DNA of 64,000 bases, taken from positions 1 through 64,000 of the forward strand of contig VRZD01000027.1 of the NCBI GenBank assembly GCA_016743235.1, in the 5' to 3' direction. The number at the start of each line of letters is the position of its first letter. The first letter of the stretch is position 1. Under the pieces are notes generated by a model. The model was not told the DNA's origin, did not search any database, and saw only the letters and a list, made by a program, of their open reading frames with translations. Made by a program: the position numbers and the translations under genes. This document shows, in pieces, positions 44,200 through 53,191 of this stretch. The DNA comes from Pantanalinema sp. GBBB05. GTDB taxonomy: Bacteria; Cyanobacteriota; Cyanobacteriia; Leptolyngbyales; Leptolyngbyaceae.

Positions 44200-44808
44200 A
44201 TGGGAAAGAAGAAAAAGTCTAAGAAGACTGCCAGTAAAAAACAAAAACAACAGCAACCATCTGGTCAGATCAATATATTGGGCACTGATGTTGGTAAGCT
44301 AGGCACAGCTCTAGCCGGTGTCGTAGCCGGAGAGATTGCCCAAGTTGTGATTGCCAAAATTGTCGAATCTACCCGGAATAGTGGCAAATTAAGTGACATT
44401 AGTAGTTCATTGCAAGAGGCTACTACTACGGCAAAGCAAGCTGCGGTTGAGGGCACACCGTCGGTAGAGGGTGCAGTGGATGTGGTGAAAGAAGTGGCTG
44501 AGGCACTAAAACCAGCTGTGGCTAAAGTCATCGAGATTGTCAGCGATCGCATTGATGCGACGACAAATTCGGTAGAAACGGTGGCAACTGACTCGCTCAA
44601 TCATGCCCAAGCCAGTGTTGCTCATCATCCCATTCAAGGGGGCGTGGAAGATCTGAAACCCGTTATGACAAATGTGATTGATGTCGTCGGCGATCGGGCA
44701 AGTAAAACAAAACAGAACTTTGAAGACACTGCCTTAGACACGATCGATGCCGCTAAAAAAGCCCTGGAAAAGGCGAAATCAGGCAAGAAGAAAAGTAAGA
44801 AGTCTTAA
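44200..44808 (+). CDS. Lys-tailed helical protein, partner of the 44811 gene
   Basis: A 202-residue protein, not recognised. Both ends are strongly basic (KKKKSKKTASKKQKQ and KSGKKKSKKS). The middle starts with an amphipathic/hydrophobic helix (VGKLGTALAGVVAGEIAQVV) and contains two copies of a helical unit beginning LKPAVAKVIEIVSDR (Leu103) and LKPVMTNVIDVVGDR (Leu152), 49 residues apart. It suits a membrane-associated, nucleic-acid- or lipid-binding protein. It ends two bases before the next gene, so the two are a unit. Confidence 0.6.
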   Translation: MGKKKKSKKTASKKQKQQQPSGQINILGTDVGKLGTALAGVVAGEIAQVVIAKIVESTRNSGKLSDISSSLQEATTTAKQAAVEGTPSVEGAVDVVKEVAEALKPAVAKVIEIVSDRIDATTNSVETVATDSLNHAQASVAHHPIQGGVEDLKPVMTNVIDVVGDRASKTKQNFEDTALDTIDAAKKALEKAKSGKKKSKKS

Positions 44809-44810
44809 CG

Positions 44811-47171
44811 ATGGTCAATTCTCATCCATCTCTGATCATGACGTTAGTAGTAGGGCTGTTAGTGGCTTTCGCCCTACAACTGCTGTTAGCCAATCTGGGA
44901 CTTGCGGCTGGAATTACCTTATTAGGCAAGGATTCATCAGCTGTTGAGGCTCAAGCAAGTGACTATGAGCCACCCAGCGAGGAGCACAACCACCGCAATA
45001 TTGGCTTTCTTCTGGGATGTGCGACTCTTGCCAGCGTCAATTTAGCGCTGTTTACAGCCTGTTTTTTGGCAGTCAGACTCAGCTTGGCAGCGGATGCTTT
45101 GACGGGTGCTGTTTTAGGGATGGTAATCTGGTCTGCTTACCTGTTGCTGCTAGTTTGGCTAGGGTCATCCGCGATCGGAGTTTTACTCGGTTCTATCAGC
45201 GAAGTGATTGGTCTAGGATGGCAGGGGTTGCGAACGATTATCCAGTTTATTTTAGGACGTCAACCAGAGGCGATCGAGAGCCGTTTACAGCAACAAATTA
45301 CGGCTGAATTGGCAATGATCCGCGAGACTCAACAGGCTTTGAATGCAGCGAATCTAGATAGTTTACAAACCTTACTGAAACCGGCATTAACCTCAGGAGA
45401 AGTTACTCCCCCTTCCCAACCCAATCTTGATGCTGAGATACTGAATTTTCTCAAATCTGCTCAGGCGAATGAATTGACCTTAGAGGCACTCGATCGACGA
45501 TTGCAGCAATTAGAACACCATCCAGAACCTGAGCAGGCTAACTCATGGGCACTGGATGTCAAGCCATTACTACGCGCAGTTCGTAGCCGCGTTGATCTGT
45601 CTGATTTAGATGTGGAACGAGTGATCAATTATATTCGCGAGTTTCCCCAGCAAATTGGTGAAACAGTAGACAAAATTAGTGAATTTATTCTACCAAAACA
45701 GACTATTCAAGATGACGTAGAAGAGTTTTTACTCACTACCGATCTGGCACAACTGCATCGTAAACGGCTGAAATCAGAATTTACCTCAGTGATTTATGAT
45801 GCTGAAGCGGATCCTTACTTGGTATCCCAACAGCTATCCCAGCTTACCCCGGATCAGCTAACAGCAATGCTGCAACAGCGAACGGATCTCTCGGTGAAGA
45901 AACTCACTAAGATAGTCGATCGCTTAGAAGTAGTACGGCAAGAAGTATTAGAAACGGTTAACACACAGATAGCGCAAATTCGGTTTCAGGCAATTAATCA
46001 ACCCATCGTGGACTATCTCCGCACAGCAGCACTAACTGATTTCAAGCCCAAACAAATCCACAAGCAACTCAAACGCCACTTAGAACAATCCCCTACAGCC
46101 ATCGATGAGTGGACTGTACAATTACAGCATCTCAAGCGAGAGTTTCTGAGTCAGCCATTGATGGAGCGAGAAGATCTTGATTCCGAGACTGTAGAACACG
46201 TACTAGTACAGTTGGAAGGGAGTCGCGATCGCCTGATTACAGAAATCCAAGAGCTACAAACTCAGGTGCAAGCGGAAGCTGAAATCCTATGGCAGGATTG
46301 GCTAAACTACTTGAGCCAGAGTTCAGAAAAGCTAAATACCCAGAATATTAAGCGACAGTTAAAGACGTTACTCAAAGCCGCTAAGGTGGCGCCTAGCCTA
46401 GTGAAGCCTTATTTACCAGGCTACGATCGCAGCGTGATCGAGCAACAGCTAACTTACCGGGAAGACCTAACAGCCAAGCAAATTCAGCAAGTGAGCGATC
46501 GCGTTGAAAAGGTTTGGCAAACTATATTTACACCGTCCGACCTACCTCAACCGACTATTTCTAGTCTTGCCGATCGCATCACGCAAACATTAACCGATTA
46601 TTTGCAACAAACGGTACAACAAAGTGACCTAACGTCCTTGGATCTGTCTACAGTACAACAGGATCTCCTCCAGTTGGTGAAGTCGCTCTCAGTGCCCACA
46701 GGAGTTTCATCCCTCCTAACCTTAGTAGATTGGCAACAGGTCATCCGCCAGATCACTGAGCAAAAACGCCTGCCTGCTGCTGATACGACTCAATTCATTC
46801 AGATTCTTCAGCAAGCAATTTATTCTATCAGTAAACCACCTCGACGCTGGGCAATCAGGGCGCAGGCTGCCATTCAAGATACTGCCGTAGATTCTATGCT
46901 CAAACTGAGCGCTGAACTACCGGAAGCTGTGATGCAGCACGTTGACCAAACGCGATCGCACTTAGTTCAGCAGGTAGAACAATTGCAACTCCAGGCACAG
47001 CAACGAGTCGATCTGCTGAAACACCAAGCTCAACAACAAATGGAAATGGCGCGTAAAACCGCTGTTACGGCTGCCTGGTGGCTATTTAGTACAGCGCTAA
47101 CGTCCCTCATTACATCTGCGATCGCCGGTTTTCTAGCTGCCACCCAATTTACACCAGTACTGATGCCTTAG
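44811..47171 (+). CDS. Large membrane protein with five ~97-residue helical repeats
   Basis: A 786-residue protein. Three membrane segments lie near 8-30, 62-87 and 90-125; one more lies at 755-780. Between them is a long soluble region with repeated helical units anchored by R/E-DL phrases at Arg260 (RVDLSDLDVERVINYI), Arg357 (RTDLSVKKLTKIVDRL), Arg453 (REDLDSETVEHVLVQL), Arg550 (REDLTAKQIQQVSDRV) and a weaker one at Arg653. Spacing is 97, 96, 97 and 103. A coiled coil of Gln-rich heptads follows before the last membrane segment. I do not know the function; the layout suggests an envelope scaffold or tether. Its end overlaps the opposite gene by 23 bases. Confidence 0.7.
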   Translation: MVNSHPSLIMTLVVGLLVAFALQLLLANLGLAAGITLLGKDSSAVEAQASDYEPPSEEHNHRNIGFLLGCATLASVNLALFTACFLAVRLSLAADALTGAVLGMVIWSAYLLLLVWLGSSAIGVLLGSISEVIGLGWQGLRTIIQFILGRQPEAIESRLQQQITAELAMIRETQQALNAANLDSLQTLLKPALTSGEVTPPSQPNLDAEILNFLKSAQANELTLEALDRRLQQLEHHPEPEQANSWALDVKPLLRAVRSRVDLSDLDVERVINYIREFPQQIGETVDKISEFILPKQTIQDDVEEFLLTTDLAQLHRKRLKSEFTSVIYDAEADPYLVSQQLSQLTPDQLTAMLQQRTDLSVKKLTKIVDRLEVVRQEVLETVNTQIAQIRFQAINQPIVDYLRTAALTDFKPKQIHKQLKRHLEQSPTAIDEWTVQLQHLKREFLSQPLMEREDLDSETVEHVLVQLEGSRDRLITEIQELQTQVQAEAEILWQDWLNYLSQSSEKLNTQNIKRQLKTLLKAAKVAPSLVKPYLPGYDRSVIEQQLTYREDLTAKQIQQVSDRVEKVWQTIFTPSDLPQPTISSLADRITQTLTDYLQQTVQQSDLTSLDLSTVQQDLLQLVKSLSVPTGVSSLLTLVDWQQVIRQITEQKRLPAADTTQFIQILQQAIYSISKPPRRWAIRAQAAIQDTAVDSMLKLSAELPEAVMQHVDQTRSHLVQQVEQLQLQAQQRVDLLKHQAQQQMEMARKTAVTAAWWLFSTALTSLITSAIAGFLAATQFTPVLMP

Positions 47172-47910
47172 CGGCCTGTCGCACTCGATCGACAAACTGT
47201 TGGAGGCGTTGATAATGCGTTCCTTTCCAATAGATTTGACCACACGTTTGACATTGGAAAAACTCATCATAATACTGCTGAGTCAATGGTTCTAATTGCT
47301 CATGAATAGTCACCTTATCCACTAACTTTAGTTCACCACTGCACCGTAAACAGCGGGTCATAGGGGCGATTGCCTCAAATAGCTCAAACCGTTGTAAAAC
47401 CTCTACAACTTGGCTATAAACTTCATGATGCCGAACTAAATAGCCATAAGTGACCACTCGCCGTTTGAGCAAGCCGCGATCCTGAGTTAATAGAATTCGA
47501 TCGTCTCGACTAGAAATTTCGGCTAATTGCTGATCATCTGCCTGATTGTGATACCAGGTATCAAATCCTAGTAGCCGTAAAGAAGTTGCTAATTTGCCTA
47601 AATGGACATCAGCAACAAACCGGAAAGGGCGGGGAAACCTGGGACGAACTCGGGTAACAGATGAAACATCTAAAGTAGTAAACGCTGGATAGACGCTAAC
47701 TCGATCGTTCGCTTGAATTAAATAGTCAAAATCAACAGATTCACCATTCACCAGAATTAAATCAACTTCTGGATGTGGCACTCCTAAAGCTTCGATCGCA
47801 TCCTTGATTGATCCAGCCGTTTTGAAAGCATAAAGAATCGTAGTTTGCCGTCTATCTGGAGATAGAAAATCTTTGAGAGTGCCATAAAACCGAAAGTAAG
47901 CTTGGTTCAT
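47149..47910 (-). CDS. Mut7-C RNase-domain protein with ubiquitin-like N domain
   Basis: A 253-residue protein. The N-terminal 80 residues resemble the ubiquitin-like Mut7-C partner domain (FRFYGTLKDFL, ending SVYPAF). The C-terminal Mut7-C domain has FVADVHLGKLATSLRLLGFDT, NQADDQQLAEISSRDDRILLTQD with the PIN-like acidic residues, and a zinc ribbon (CLRCSGELK, CQTCGQIYWKGTHY). It is a predicted RNase or RNA-binding protein. It lies six bases upstream of malQ, so cotranscribed. Confidence 0.85.
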   Translation of the reverse strand: MNQAYFRFYGTLKDFLSPDRRQTTILYAFKTAGSIKDAIEALGVPHPEVDLILVNGESVDFDYLIQANDRVSVYPAFTTLDVSSVTRVRPRFPRPFRFVADVHLGKLATSLRLLGFDTWYHNQADDQQLAEISSRDDRILLTQDRGLLKRRVVTYGYLVRHHEVYSQVVEVLQRFELFEAIAPMTRCLRCSGELKLVDKVTIHEQLEPLTQQYYDEFFQCQTCGQIYWKGTHYQRLQQFVDRVRQAAKASVLV

Positions 47911-47916
47911 GGTGAA

Positions 47917-49431
47917 TCAACGACTATAGAGTTTGGTCAGAGATAATAATCTTTGGCTCAAGGCTTCAGTCAGAAGATTAGCATCTTGATAACGCCAACG
48001 CCAGTTCCCAGCATATTGGCTCGGGTCATTCATTCTGGCACGACCATCTAATCCTAAAATATCTTGCAGGGGAATAATTGCTAGATTAGCAACAGAAGCG
48101 AGCGCTGTACGAATTAAGACCCAATGAATCTCTTGAATCTCGTTAGCACTGCGATAACCCAAATATTGAGCTAAAAACTGCTGTTCGGATGAACTTGCCG
48201 TTGCCCACCATCCGATCGCCGTATCATTGTCATGAGTTCCCGAATACACAACGGAATTTTTCGGGTAATGGTGAGGTAAATGAACACTACTCGCATCTTC
48301 ACTAAAAGCGAACATGAGAATGCGCATGCCGGGGAACTCAAAGCGATCGCGGAGGGCTTCGACTTCGGGGGTAATAATCCCTAAGTCTTCTGCCAAAATT
48401 GGTAAATTCCCCAGAGTTGCCCCTAAAGTAGTGAAAAATTCTTCACCCGGGGCTTTTACCCATTCCCCATTCATGGCTGTGGTTTCGCCAGCCGGAACTT
48501 GCCAATACGCTTCAAAGCCCCGGAAATGATCGACTCGAACTAAATCGACATATTGCAACGTCGCTTTAAATCGCTTAATCCACCAATCGAAGTTCGTCGC
48601 CTGCGATCGCTCCCAGGCATACACGGGATTGCCCCACAATTGACCTGTAGCACTAAAATAATCTGGTGGCACACCCGCAATATAAGCCGGAGCTAAGGTT
48701 TGGGGGTCAAGTTTGAACAAGTCAGGATTTGCCCAAACATCAGCGCTATTATGACAAACATAAATCGACACATCGCCAATAATTTTGATCTGTTTCTGAT
48801 TGGCGTAAGCTCGTAAATTCGACCATTGTTGAAAGAATTTGAACTGAAGAAATCGCTGAAATTGGATGCGATCGTGTAAGGCGATCATCTGTGCTTGTAA
48901 GGCTGCGGGTTCTCGCCGGGCAATCTCGGGTGACCACTCATGCCAACTTTTACCAGCATTCGCTTCCAGTAATGCCATGAACAGCACAAAGTCATCCAAC
49001 CACCAGGCTTGCTCCTGGCAAAAGCGGTCAAAGGCGGTTTTCTGTTCGTCCGTGAGAGCCGTTTGGAACCGCTCAAAGGCTAATTGCAACAATGCATACT
49101 TGTGTGGGATGACGCGCTCAAATTCCACTCGATCGGCTTGGCTAGACGAGAGCGGGACTAATTCCTCTGGCTGAATCAATCCTTCTGTAACCAGTTGTTC
49201 CAAACTAATCAACAAAGGATTGCCAGCAAAGGCACTGAAATTCATCGTGTAGGGTGAATGTTCGTATCCAGTAGGTCCCAATGGCAACACCTGCCACGCT
49301 GTTTGACCACTCCGTTCTAAAAAATCAACGAACTGATAAGCCGATCGACCTAAATCCCCGATGCCATGCGGACTGGGCAATGAGGTCGGGTGTAGTAGCA
49401 CTCCACTTGCACGTTGAAAACTCATAGGCAT
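47917..49431 (-). CDS. malQ: 4-alpha-glucanotransferase (amylomaltase)
   Basis: A 504-residue GH77 enzyme that transfers glucan chains between maltodextrins in glycogen/maltose turnover. It has RASGVLLHPTSLPSPHGIGDLG at the start, IIGDVSIYVCHNSADVW, LVRVDHFRGFEAYW with the nucleophile Asp, LAEDLGIITPEV with the acid Glu, and VYSGTHDNDTAIGWW. I start at the ATG at 49431 (or 49425), which gives the normal N terminus; the frame is open to 49494. It follows the RNase gene and is divergent from TreS. Confidence 0.96.
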   Translation of the reverse strand: MPMSFQRASGVLLHPTSLPSPHGIGDLGRSAYQFVDFLERSGQTAWQVLPLGPTGYEHSPYTMNFSAFAGNPLLISLEQLVTEGLIQPEELVPLSSSQADRVEFERVIPHKYALLQLAFERFQTALTDEQKTAFDRFCQEQAWWLDDFVLFMALLEANAGKSWHEWSPEIARREPAALQAQMIALHDRIQFQRFLQFKFFQQWSNLRAYANQKQIKIIGDVSIYVCHNSADVWANPDLFKLDPQTLAPAYIAGVPPDYFSATGQLWGNPVYAWERSQATNFDWWIKRFKATLQYVDLVRVDHFRGFEAYWQVPAGETTAMNGEWVKAPGEEFFTTLGATLGNLPILAEDLGIITPEVEALRDRFEFPGMRILMFAFSEDASSVHLPHHYPKNSVVYSGTHDNDTAIGWWATASSSEQQFLAQYLGYRSANEIQEIHWVLIRTALASVANLAIIPLQDILGLDGRARMNDPSQYAGNWRWRYQDANLLTEALSQRLLSLTKLYSR

Positions 49432-49494
49432 GAATGAACCAATGGCAATTAACACGAAAATGTTGGCGATCGTTCTTAGAATAACCGCCAACAC

Positions 49495-49828
49495 CCATAC
49501 TCAACCGTAGAAACTTAAAATTAGCAATACTAAAGTAACTATCAGATGGTAACTACTATTTACTCGTCTGAACTAAACTTCAACCGAGGTACTATCGCCT
49601 TTACTTACAGCTTTAGTATGAGTAAATTGTGATGAAATGTACTTCTCCCTCAGAGAGAATAGAGCTTAGTAGCAGTTCTATCGCTGGATAGAATTCTCTT
49701 AGCTAACTGAATAATTCTACGATTCCGGGGTTAATCGACCTGCGACTCTTACCTACGTTGGATGGTAAACCCTAAGATTTCAGCTATTTTGTTAGCGAAA
49801 CAAAATCTCAGCGTGGGTAGGATTGATT
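49495..49828. other. malQ / treS divergent region with leader hairpins, 334 bp
   Basis: No gene. A stem AGAGAAT (49654-49660) / ATTCTCT (49693-49699) encloses TCTATC/GATAGA (49677-49692). A second hairpin ATTTTGTT (49786-49793) / AACAAAAT (49799-49806) with loop AGCGA lies about ten bases before the TreS ribosome-binding sequence. Both promoters must be here. Confidence 0.45.
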
Positions 49829-52800
49829 TTGAAAGACGATTCCCTCTGGTTCAAGAACGCCATTATCTATGAAGTTCCGGTACGTGCCTTTGCCGATAGC
49901 AATGGGGATGGCATTGGCGATTTTCGGGGCTTAACTGAACGATTGGACTATCTGCAAGAATTAGGTGTCACAGCAATTTGGGTTTTGCCCTTCTTTCCCT
50001 CCCCCTTGCGGGATGATGGGTATGATATCGCTGACTACACTAACGTTAATCCAATCTACGGTAGCCTGGAAGACTTCAAGGAACTACTAGACGCGGCTCA
50101 CCAGCGAGAGATTCGGGTCATTATCGAATTAATTGTTAACCATACCTCTGATCAACATCCCTGGTTCCAACGAGCGCGTCGCGCGCCTAAAGGGAGCCCA
50201 GAGCGCGATTTCTATGTCTGGAGCGATACACCAGAAAAATATCAAGAAGCGCGGATTATTTTTCAGGATTTTGAATCCTCAAATTGGGCTTGGGATCCGA
50301 TCGCCAAAGCCTATTACTGGCATCGCTTCTACTCCCACCAACCTGATTTGAATTATGACAATCCCGCTGTCCGTCAGGCAGTATTTGGAGTGATGGATTT
50401 CTGGCTCAGTATGGGCGTCGATGGGCTGCGGATGGATGCAGTTCCCTATCTATATGAACGGGAAGGAACCAACTGTGAAAACTTGCCCGAAACCCATGAT
50501 TTTCTTAAACAATTACGGCAGCATGTCGATACCTACTTTTCCAATCGCATGCTGTTGGCAGAGGCAAACCAATGGCCAGAAGATGCCGCCGCCTATTACG
50601 GAGATGGCGATGAGTGCCATATGAATTTTCATTTTCCGCTGATGCCTCGATTGTTTATGGCATTACGGATGGAAGATAACTTCCCGATTATGGATATCTT
50701 GCAGCAAACTCCAGAAATTCCCGCCAATTGTCAATGGGGTTTATTCCTGCGGAATCATGATGAATTGACCTTGGAAATGGTGACGGATGAAGACCGGGAT
50801 TATATGTATCGGGTCTATGCTCAAGATCCAGAGATGCGGCTGAATTTGGGCATTCGTCGCCGTTTAGCGCCATTATTGGGCAACGATCGCCGTCAGATCG
50901 AATTACTGAATAGTCTACTGTTATCCTTGCCAGGAACTCCTGTCTTATATTACGGCGATGAAATTGGCATGGGCGATAACATTTATGTTGGCGATCGCAA
51001 TGGTGTACGCACACCGATGCAGTGGAGTGCCGATCGCAATGCCGGTTTTAGTCGGGCTAATCCCCATCGCTTGTATTTACCCCTGATTGTGGAATCGGAA
51101 TATCACTATGCCACAGTTAATGTTGAGGCACAACGTGCCAATCCTAATTCTCTACTGAATGCAATGAAGCGGTTAATCGCCACACGCAAACGCTTTCAGG
51201 CATTGGGGGAAGGAGACTTTCAACTGCTGCATCCGGATAACCGTCGGGTACTCGCCTTTACGCGCACCTTTGCCGATGAACAAATTCTGGTCGTGGCAAA
51301 CTTATCCCGATTTGTGCAAACGGTAGAGTTAGATTTGACCGCCTTCCAGGGACATATTCCAGTTGAGATTTTTGGACGCGCTGAATTCCCAGAAATTAAA
51401 GGCGCATCTTACTTCCTCAGTCTCAGTTCCTATGCTTTTTACTGGTTTACCTTAAAACCGCAACCAAGCTTACTCCAAGCCCAACCCCAGACTGACCTAC
51501 CCATACTAGTGGTTGCGGGAGATTGGCAAACGATCGTCGCTCAAGCCAACTTAAGAAATCAGTTAGAAGCTCTGTTACCCAATTACTTATCTCAGTATCA
51601 ATGGTTTGGTGGCAGAACCCGCTCCATTCGGACAACTCAAATTACGCACACGATCGCGATTCCTACCAAAGAACAAAAAACCTTTCTAATTAGTCTACAA
51701 GTAGACTATATGGATAGTAATTCCCAAACCTATTTACTCGGTTTAGGATATGCCGAAGGAGAACAGGCACTGCGGCTATTGAGTGAACAACCCCAAGCTG
51801 TCATTGCTCGCTTACAAACCGCAGACCAGACCGTTGTTGCTGTTTTATTTGATGCTCTAACTGATCAGACATTTGCGATCGCGTTACTCGAAGCGATTGC
51901 CAATAGCCATTCCTACCGGGGAACGACAGGGCAACTAGTGACTACTGCGACACCCTTATTCGCCAGTCTGAGTCAGCAAAATTACCAACTCGATACGGCA
52001 TTACTGAAGGGCGACCATAGTAATACATCCATTCTCTATAGTGATCCCAGTAAAAGTGGTTCTCCCCCCCAATTGATTCTCAAGCTGTTCCGTAAAGTAG
52101 ACACCGGAGTTAATCCTGACTTAGAAATCCGGCGGTTTTTAGATACTCACGGCTTTAAGGCTATCCCCTCGATCGCCGGTTGGATTGCCTATCACCAATC
52201 AGAACCCGCCGAGCAGGTGACCATTGGCATCTTGCAGGAATACATTCCCGATGCCTGGAATACCTGGGATTACACGCTAGATCACCTGCGGCATTACTTT
52301 GAGCATGTAGCTGTTTCGGATGTCACGGAAGTACCATTACTATCCGAACCGCTGCTGAGACTACAAGCAAACGATATTCCAGCTCTAGCTCGGGAAGCGA
52401 TCGGCTCCTATTTAGCGAATGTGCAATTGTTAGGACAACGCACTGCCGAATTGCATTTAGTCATAGCATCCGACCCAGATCATCCTGACTTTGCACCGGA
52501 ACCCTTTAGCTCGTTATACCAACGATCGATCTATCAATATGCTCGTAACCTGACTGGACGGGTCTTTCCCCTGTTGAAAGACCGGTTCCGTACCTTACCA
52601 TCGACCGTTCAGCCTTTAGCGAAAACCGTGTTAGAGCATCAACAAAATTATCTAGACCAGTTTCGCTTAATTCTCGATCAGAAGATTACAGCATTGCGAA
52701 CTCGTTATCATGGCGATTACCATTTGGGTCAAGTGTTATACACCGGAAAGGACTTTATTATTATCGACTTTGAAGGTGAAACCACTCGTAATTTAAGTGA

Positions 52801-53176
52801 GCGTCGGATTAAACGATCGCCTTTACGAGATGTTGCCGAAATGCTGCAATCGTTTCATTATGCCGCCAATTTTGCTTTACGACGTGAAGTTGAGAGTGGC
52901 ATGATTCACACGGAACAATATGCTCGGATGCAAGAATGGGTGCAATTCTGGGAGTGTTGGGTGAGTGCAGCCTTCCTCAATACGTATCTCACTGTAGCCA
53001 GCCAGGATGACTTCTTACCCAAGACCCATCAAGAACTGCAAGCCTTGTTAGACAATTATTTGTTAGAGAAAGCAATCTATGATTTAGGGTATGAGTTGAA
53101 CCAGCATTCCGATCGCGTAGAAATTGCTCTGCGCCGAATCCTCCAACTGCAACAATTCACCGTCGGAATTGCCTGA
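49829..53176 (+). CDS. treS: Maltose alpha-D-glucosyltransferase (trehalose synthase) fused to maltokinase
   Basis: An 1115-residue fusion. Residues 1-545 are a GH13 TreS that interconverts maltose and trehalose, with GLRMDAVPY (nucleophile Asp203), LLAEANQWPED (Glu245) and LRNHDELT (Asp311). Residues about 570-1115 are the maltokinase (Pep2), with the kinase-like HGDYHLGQ (His961-Gln968) and FIIIDFEGE. Maltose 1-phosphate made here could feed GlgE. The start is TTG at 49829, six bases after TAGGA; the in-frame TTG at 49823 is too close to that site. It is divergent from malQ and converges on the RluA gene. Confidence 0.94.
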   Translation: MKDDSLWFKNAIIYEVPVRAFADSNGDGIGDFRGLTERLDYLQELGVTAIWVLPFFPSPLRDDGYDIADYTNVNPIYGSLEDFKELLDAAHQREIRVIIELIVNHTSDQHPWFQRARRAPKGSPERDFYVWSDTPEKYQEARIIFQDFESSNWAWDPIAKAYYWHRFYSHQPDLNYDNPAVRQAVFGVMDFWLSMGVDGLRMDAVPYLYEREGTNCENLPETHDFLKQLRQHVDTYFSNRMLLAEANQWPEDAAAYYGDGDECHMNFHFPLMPRLFMALRMEDNFPIMDILQQTPEIPANCQWGLFLRNHDELTLEMVTDEDRDYMYRVYAQDPEMRLNLGIRRRLAPLLGNDRRQIELLNSLLLSLPGTPVLYYGDEIGMGDNIYVGDRNGVRTPMQWSADRNAGFSRANPHRLYLPLIVESEYHYATVNVEAQRANPNSLLNAMKRLIATRKRFQALGEGDFQLLHPDNRRVLAFTRTFADEQILVVANLSRFVQTVELDLTAFQGHIPVEIFGRAEFPEIKGASYFLSLSSYAFYWFTLKPQPSLLQAQPQTDLPILVVAGDWQTIVAQANLRNQLEALLPNYLSQYQWFGGRTRSIRTTQITHTIAIPTKEQKTFLISLQVDYMDSNSQTYLLGLGYAEGEQALRLLSEQPQAVIARLQTADQTVVAVLFDALTDQTFAIALLEAIANSHSYRGTTGQLVTTATPLFASLSQQNYQLDTALLKGDHSNTSILYSDPSKSGSPPQLILKLFRKVDTGVNPDLEIRRFLDTHGFKAIPSIAGWIAYHQSEPAEQVTIGILQEYIPDAWNTWDYTLDHLRHYFEHVAVSDVTEVPLLSEPLLRLQANDIPALAREAIGSYLANVQLLGQRTAELHLVIASDPDHPDFAPEPFSSLYQRSIYQYARNLTGRVFPLLKDRFRTLPSTVQPLAKTVLEHQQNYLDQFRLILDQKITALRTRYHGDYHLGQVLYTGKDFIIIDFEGETTRNLSERRIKRSPLRDVAEMLQSFHYAANFALRREVESGMIHTEQYARMQEWVQFWECWVSAAFLNTYLTVASQDDFLPKTHQELQALLDNYLLEKAIYDLGYELNQHSDRVEIALRRILQLQQFTVGIA

Positions 53177-53191
53177 GCCTTAGGATGGTGA

